Origin: Achatina immaculata | Lineage: Eukaryota; Mollusca; Gastropoda; Stylommatophora; Achatinidae | DNA length: 64,000 bases | Direction: 5' to 3' | NCBI GenBank assembly: GCA_009760885.1 | Contig: CM019701.1 | Span: 16,683,975-16,747,974, forward strand | Shown here: piece after piece, positions 61,063-64,000 of the stretch | Layout of the letters: each line of letters opens with the position of its first letter | Numbering within the stretch: position 1 is the first letter of the stretch | The notes under the pieces: generated by a model | The model's database searches: none | What the model was told of the DNA's origin: nothing | Seen by the model: the letters and a program-made list of their open reading frames with translations, nothing else | Position numbers and translations under genes: made by a program

Positions 61063-61404
61063 CTGAGTTTTACAGCCAAACATAAACTTGCTAGATGTAA
61101 GAATAAAATAAATAAAGCTCGGGATGAGACACTTAGTTGAACTCATCCATCGGTACCACGTGACCTTACATTAACCAGAGGAAAGAGACACTGCTCACGT
61201 GAGCAAAGTTTTAATAGAAATCAGATGGCACGCTTCCTGGAAGTCGCGCCAAGTTCACTGAGGTTGTAACCTCGCAATAAGTTACTGAGTTGCACAGACT
61301 GTCTTTCATACAACAGGCGGTTTGTTGTGACGACCGGTTAATCTGCTCGCTACAGTCTGTGCCATAGTATGCTGACATTGGTGATTCCTGACCAATCAGG
61401 AGCT

Positions 61405-61545
61405 TACTCAAAGTGAACTTGACGTTGTGTGGATTAGTTGTTTCTCCATAGCTTAACTCAGAGTGAACTTGACGTTGTGTGGATTAGTTGTTTCTCCATA
61501 GCTTAACTCAGAGTGAACTTGGCGTTGTGTGGATTAGTTGTTTAA
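61405..61545 (+). repeat. 50-bp repeat, three copies
   Basis: Three tandem copies of a 50-bp unit with core AACTTGACGTTGTGTGGA followed by TTAGTTGTTTCTCCATAGC. Confidence 0.93.
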
Positions 61546-61584
61546 ACAATATACAGAGAACTATGAGATAAACACTTGCTGGCA

Positions 61585-61985
61585 TAAATGCAGATGAAGG
61601 TATTGACTTTGATTATCGAGATAAGACGTTGGCGATGGGTGGGACATGTACTCCGGTTCACTGGTAACTCATTACCAAAAATAACGCTGAGATGGACGTC
61701 TCAGAGAAGCAGGAATGAAAGCAGAACAAGGAACAGAGGGAGAGGAACAACAGAGAGGATGATGAGCAACAGAGGGAGAGGAACAAAAGAGAGGATGATG
61801 AGCAACAGAGGGAGAGGAACAAAAGAGAGGATGATGAGCAACAGAGGGAGAGGAACAAAAGAGAGGATGAATAGAGGGATCACCTGGGCAAGAGCGGAAA
61901 AAAAGACGAAGACCAGGTGTTTGTGGAAAACCTTGTGGAAGCCTTGGGCTCTTAAATGTTCAGAAAGAAAGAGAAAGATAAGATA
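61585..61985 (+). mobile_element. LINE E 3' fragment with internal minisatellite
   Basis: Reads IEIRRWRWVGHVLRFTGNSL then PKITLRWT, the usual start of a LINE C-terminal domain, and ends ITWARAEKKTKTRCLWKTLW. Between them a 36-bp unit (NRGRGTKERMMS, 12 residues) is repeated three to four times in frame at about 61735-61866, where relatives normally have a single GRP-rich segment. No clear tail is seen; A-rich repeats follow. Confidence 0.72.
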
Positions 61986-62420
61986 AGAATACATAAATAG
62001 AACTAAAAGATAAAAACATATAAAGAGAACTAGAAGATAAAACATATGAAGAGAACTAGAATATAAAAACATATAAACAGAACTAAAAGAAAAAATAAAA
62101 GAATGATAAAGTGAAAGAAAGTAACAATGCCAGAGTGTAATGACCATGAAACATGGGAGACAGCGATCACATAAGCAGAAACAACCACATAAACAACAGC
62201 AATAACATAAACAGAAGCAACCATATAAACAACAGCGATAACATAAACAGAAGCAACCACTTAAACAGAAGCAACCACATAAACAGCAGTGATCACATAA
62301 ACAGTCTGATATGTACTGCAGCACCTCTCAGGGATATGCAAGTGGGCGTCTGAGAATGTGAAGAAGAAGATGTAGAAGAAGAAGAAAAAGAAGATGAAGA
62401 AGATGAAGAAGAAGATAGCA
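61986..62420 (+). repeat. A-rich degenerate repeats
   Basis: Units around AGAACTAAAAGATAAAAACA (61990-62090), units around AGAAGCAACCATATAAAC (62170-62300), and a GAA-rich stretch at 62357-62415. No gene. Confidence 0.8.
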
Positions 62421-62644
62421 CTAGAAGATAAACTAAGTAACTATATAAAAACACGAACCGCTGATTGCAAAATGCCTGGCTTAAACCACAATAGGAAAAG
62501 CACAAACAAACAAACAAAAACATTGTGTAACATAAACAAGATTAAGATAATATCTTTGACAAGAGGATTTGGGTATTATAGAAGTACACATTGCCAATAA
62601 TATCTGATGTTTGAAATACCTGGACAATAAACACACCTGTTTAC

Positions 62645-63000
62645 AGTCAGCAGAGATGTTTCTGTGGGGCCTACACGGGTTTACAGTCCTCAGATATGTG
62701 TCTGTGGGGCCCGCACGGGTTTACAGTCAGCAGAGATGTGTCTGTGGGGCCCACACGGGTTTACAGTCAGCAGATATGTTTCTGTGGGGCCCACACGGGT
62801 TTACAGTCAGCAGAGATGTGTCTGTGGGGCCCACACGGGTTTACAGTCAGCAGAGATGTGCCTGTGGGGCCCACACGGGTTTACAGTCAGCAGAGATGTT
62901 TCTGTGGGGCCTACACGGGTTTACAGTCAGCAGAGATGTTTCTGTGGGGCCCACACTGGTTTACAGTCAGCAGAGATGTTTCTGTGGGGCCTACACGGCT
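62645..63000 (+). repeat. 40-bp minisatellite
   Basis: Nine copies of GTTTACAGTCAGCAGAGA plus TGTTTCTGTGGGGCCCACACGG. With three frames open because of unit composition, none is taken as coding. Confidence 0.95.
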
Positions 63001-63931
63001 GGTGTGCCATGAACGGCAAGAACAAGTGATGACCTCTGTTCTCAGTGACGGTGACAGGTTTACACAGACAGTTTAATCTTGAACAAAATATGGGCAAGAA
63101 TTTTTCAACAGAACAAAAAGAAGCCAGAGAGACATGTAAGGGAGAGAGTGAGATGTGCCAGGGACCTATGAGAATGGTAATTAAATAAGTAAATTCTTCC
63201 TGTGCTACAAACGTACAGTGACCCCTCCCCCAACCCTAATTTTTTTTAAAGAATATCTGACCCCAACCATCCCAGTTCCCGGGTCTTTGTAAACCAACAG
63301 TTCAACCTATAGATGTTATGTCTGCTTTGCTTTCTCGTCATTTCTCATACCAAATACAAAACAAATATCTCAAGCTGTGAAACAAAATATGTTTATTACG
63401 ACAACATCAAGGCACTCGTCATCAACACACACACACACACAAATGTTAACTGTTCGGAGTACACCACACATAAGGATTACAGAACATATACATATATCAT
63501 AGAAAGCACTGGCAAATCTATGCATCACTGAACACAAATATGCAAGTCAGTAATCCTCATTCATATCAACCTTCGTTGTCATAATTAGCTTTATCAATCG
63601 ATAATTCAATATTTATTCATACATATCTTCAGCAATGCATTGAATATAAACATCATACAAGTAAAGTACTGTCAAAAGAGTGAGTGCCCTCATAACATCA
63701 TTTATCACGAACACTAGAACATATAAAGCTGTAGCTCAGAACAGCTGTAGTAAGCATCATATCAAAACTCAACATTACATGTACACTATATGTACATGGC
63801 AAAGACACCAAAAACTCATGGCAAGAAATATGTTTAAATGGACCATCGTTCAAGGTCTCTTACATAAATAAATCATATCATGTTATCAGCACGCAACAAA
63901 AGCATTATTGTTTGACAGCCAATATCAGCTG

Positions 63932-63988
<57 letters not shown>

Positions 63989-64000
63989 CACCATCCCAAC
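63001..64000. other. AT-rich unique sequence
   Basis: No gene or transposon is recognised. It has an (AC) run at 63427-63441 and a (TA)n run at about 63938-63985. Short frames here have no family resemblance. Confidence 0.6.

Overview
The window is animal nuclear DNA with one recognisable host gene and a very large load of tandem repeats and non-LTR retrotransposons. The gene is a Shaw-type (Kv3/KCNC) voltage-gated potassium channel on the minus strand. Its tetramerisation (T1) exon is at 41613-42128 and its membrane-core exon at 10216-11140, joined in phase 0 across a 30.5 kb intron. The channel sequence, the intron size and the RTE-like LINE families suggest an invertebrate, most likely a lophotrochozoan such as a gastropod mollusc. 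That placement is inference; nothing here is species-diagnostic.

Layout. 1-9540: minisatellites with 36-, 28-, 33- and 25-bp units, including a head-to-head inverted array at the left edge, plus one LINE 3' fragment. 10216-11140: Shaw core exon. 11141-41612: Shaw intron, built from at least fifteen minisatellite or microsatellite arrays, two tandem segmental duplications (2295 and 1651 bp), a probably full-length but frameshifted LINE (family B, 32793-36113), several 5'-truncated LINE A copies, and LINE D nested in LINE A. 41613-45293: Shaw first coding exon, its presumed promoter, and an exact-looking 1756-bp tandem duplication that makes a second, truncated T1 exon. 45294-64000: upstream sequence with a hAT-like MITE, more arrays, a LINE A copy nested in LINE C, RT fragments of two further LINE families, the longest LINE A copy (56129-58818, with a 39-bp target-site duplication), and a mariner element that has lost its catalytic core.

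By my rough count 40-45 percent of the window is tandem repeat. Most long open frames here come from repeats whose unit is a multiple of three and stop-free; they are not annotated as genes. LINE family letters A-H are local labels. Family A: 13418, 15711, 29982, 37983, 39634, 50125, 56129. B: 32793. C: 2041, 49965. D: 30118. E: 61585. F: 52374. G: 53795. H: 48746.

The main points of interest are: the duplicated and truncated channel exon; a structured 5' end on LINE B that partly fits an HDV-like ribozyme; LINE families whose stop codon is formed by the 3' tail microsatellite; a roughly 90-copy array whose 21-bp unit contains an RNA polymerase III B-box match; and minisatellites that appear to have arisen inside LINE 3' ends. 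All coordinates of repeat edges are read by eye and may be off by several bases.
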